A stretch of DNA of 13,376 nt from positions 1-13,376 of the forward strand of contig JBBQSN010000097.1 of the NCBI GenBank assembly GCA_038213835.1, given 5' to 3'. Below are positions 13,232 to 13,376 of this stretch, piece by piece (the first letter of the stretch is position 1; the number at the start of each line of letters is the position of its first letter). Position numbers and translations under genes: made by a program. The notes beneath the pieces are model-generated. The model made no database searches. It was not told where the DNA came from and saw only the letters and a program-made list of their open reading frames with translations. The DNA is from JBBQSN01 sp038213835 (GTDB lineage Bacteria > Actinomycetota > Actinomycetes > Actinomycetales > CAWJMD01).

Positions 13232-13376
13232 ATGACGGGCACCTGGTGGGAGCAGCTGGCCGCGGCCGGGGCCGCGGGGGCCCCGGGGGGGGGGGGGGCC
13301 CGCCCGGGGGGGGGGCCGGCGGGGGGGGGGCCCCCCGCCCCCACGGCCCCCCGCCCCCCCCCCCGGGGCCCGGGGG
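13232..13376 (+). CDS. Start of an unidentified gene, truncated and corrupted
   Basis: ATG at 13232 has a good ribosome binding site (GGGGAGGG at 13216-13223, 8 nt upstream) and opens with MTGTWWEQLAAAGAA, which looks like a genuine protein start. After about 15 codons the DNA becomes long runs of G and C, so the remaining frame is not believable and the product cannot be named. An in-frame ATG at 13160 exists but with no spacing from its GGAGG. The gap before it (13032-13231, 200 nt) shows no other gene; it is divergent from the flavoprotein. Confidence 0.4.
   Translation, partial: MTGTWWEQLAAAGAAGAPGGGGARPGGGPAGGGPPAPTAPRPPPRGPG
13270..13376. other. Homopolymer-rich, probably erroneous contig end
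   Basis: From about 13270 the sequence is made of G and C almost without exception (one A at 13343), with runs of 14 G (13285-13298), 10 G (13306-13315 and 13321-13330) and 11 C (13354-13364). Elsewhere in the window such runs do not occur. This is the look of a low-quality read end or assembly edge rather than biology. Confidence 0.8.

Noticed and set aside
10362..13235. 957-codon plus-strand open frame opposite the flavoprotein
   Set aside because: Mirror frame of a gene with intact FAD and Fe-S motifs; its own translation is repetitive Gly/Arg/Glu/Val-rich with no domain.

Overview
The window is about 13.4 kb of very GC-rich DNA (third codon positions almost all G or C, roughly half the genes starting with GTG, TAnnnT -10 boxes, few Shine-Dalgarno-independent exceptions). 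Together with the gene families present (YibE/F with an adjacent Fur regulator, small actinobacterial Csp, tandem AIM24 genes, a fused flavin/Fe-S oxidoreductase) this points to a chromosome segment of an actinomycete (Actinomycetota). I cannot fix the genus from the sequence. No phage, transposase, CRISPR, rRNA or tRNA is visible. The gene content looks like ordinary chromosomal backbone, and the right end runs into a stretch of implausible G/C homopolymers that looks like a contig-edge artefact.

Layout from left to right. 1-312 (+): a small hydrophobic membrane protein cut by the window edge. 245-1866 (-): a phosphate module, a DUF47/PhoU-like protein followed 5 nt later by a PiT-type inorganic phosphate permease. 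2014-2235 (-): a small acidic protein with an in-frame 9-nt tandem repeat. 2345-3946 (-): a membrane-anchored metallophosphoesterase. 4258-5124 (-): a YndJ-like multi-pass membrane protein with a probable leaderless promoter. 5403-5606 (+): a cold shock protein behind a long leader that contains a terminator-like hairpin, and followed by a near-perfect strong terminator. 5858-7831 (+): a tightly packed three-gene unit, HU-type nucleoid protein, YibE/F membrane protein (1 nt later), and a Fur-family regulator (ATGA overlap). 7836-9947 (-): three consecutive, diverged AIM24-family genes, convergent with the Fur gene. 10194-13031 (-): a 945-residue D-2-hydroxyacid dehydrogenase-like fusion of an FAD module and a 4Fe-4S/CCG module. 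13232-end (+): the start of another gene that dissolves into unreliable sequence.

How the genes may work together: the PiT/DUF47 pair is a recognised low-affinity phosphate (metal-phosphate) uptake unit. The HU-YibE/F-Fur cluster is the most unusual juxtaposition, since it couples a nucleoid protein, an export-type membrane protein and a metal-type regulator in one apparent transcript. The cspA and HU transcription units share a 13-bp upstream element (TCCTGGTTGCAGT), which suggests some common control. The three AIM24 genes form one operon (37-nt gap, then 4-nt overlap) with two back-to-back inverted repeats just downstream of a candidate -10 box.

I did not find a convincing new defence or mobile system. 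The items most worth a second look are the attenuator-like cspA leader with the element it shares with HU, the HU-YibE/F-Fur unit, the AIM24 triplet with its palindromic promoter region, and a short NagB-like protein fragment between the AIM24 operon and the flavoprotein.
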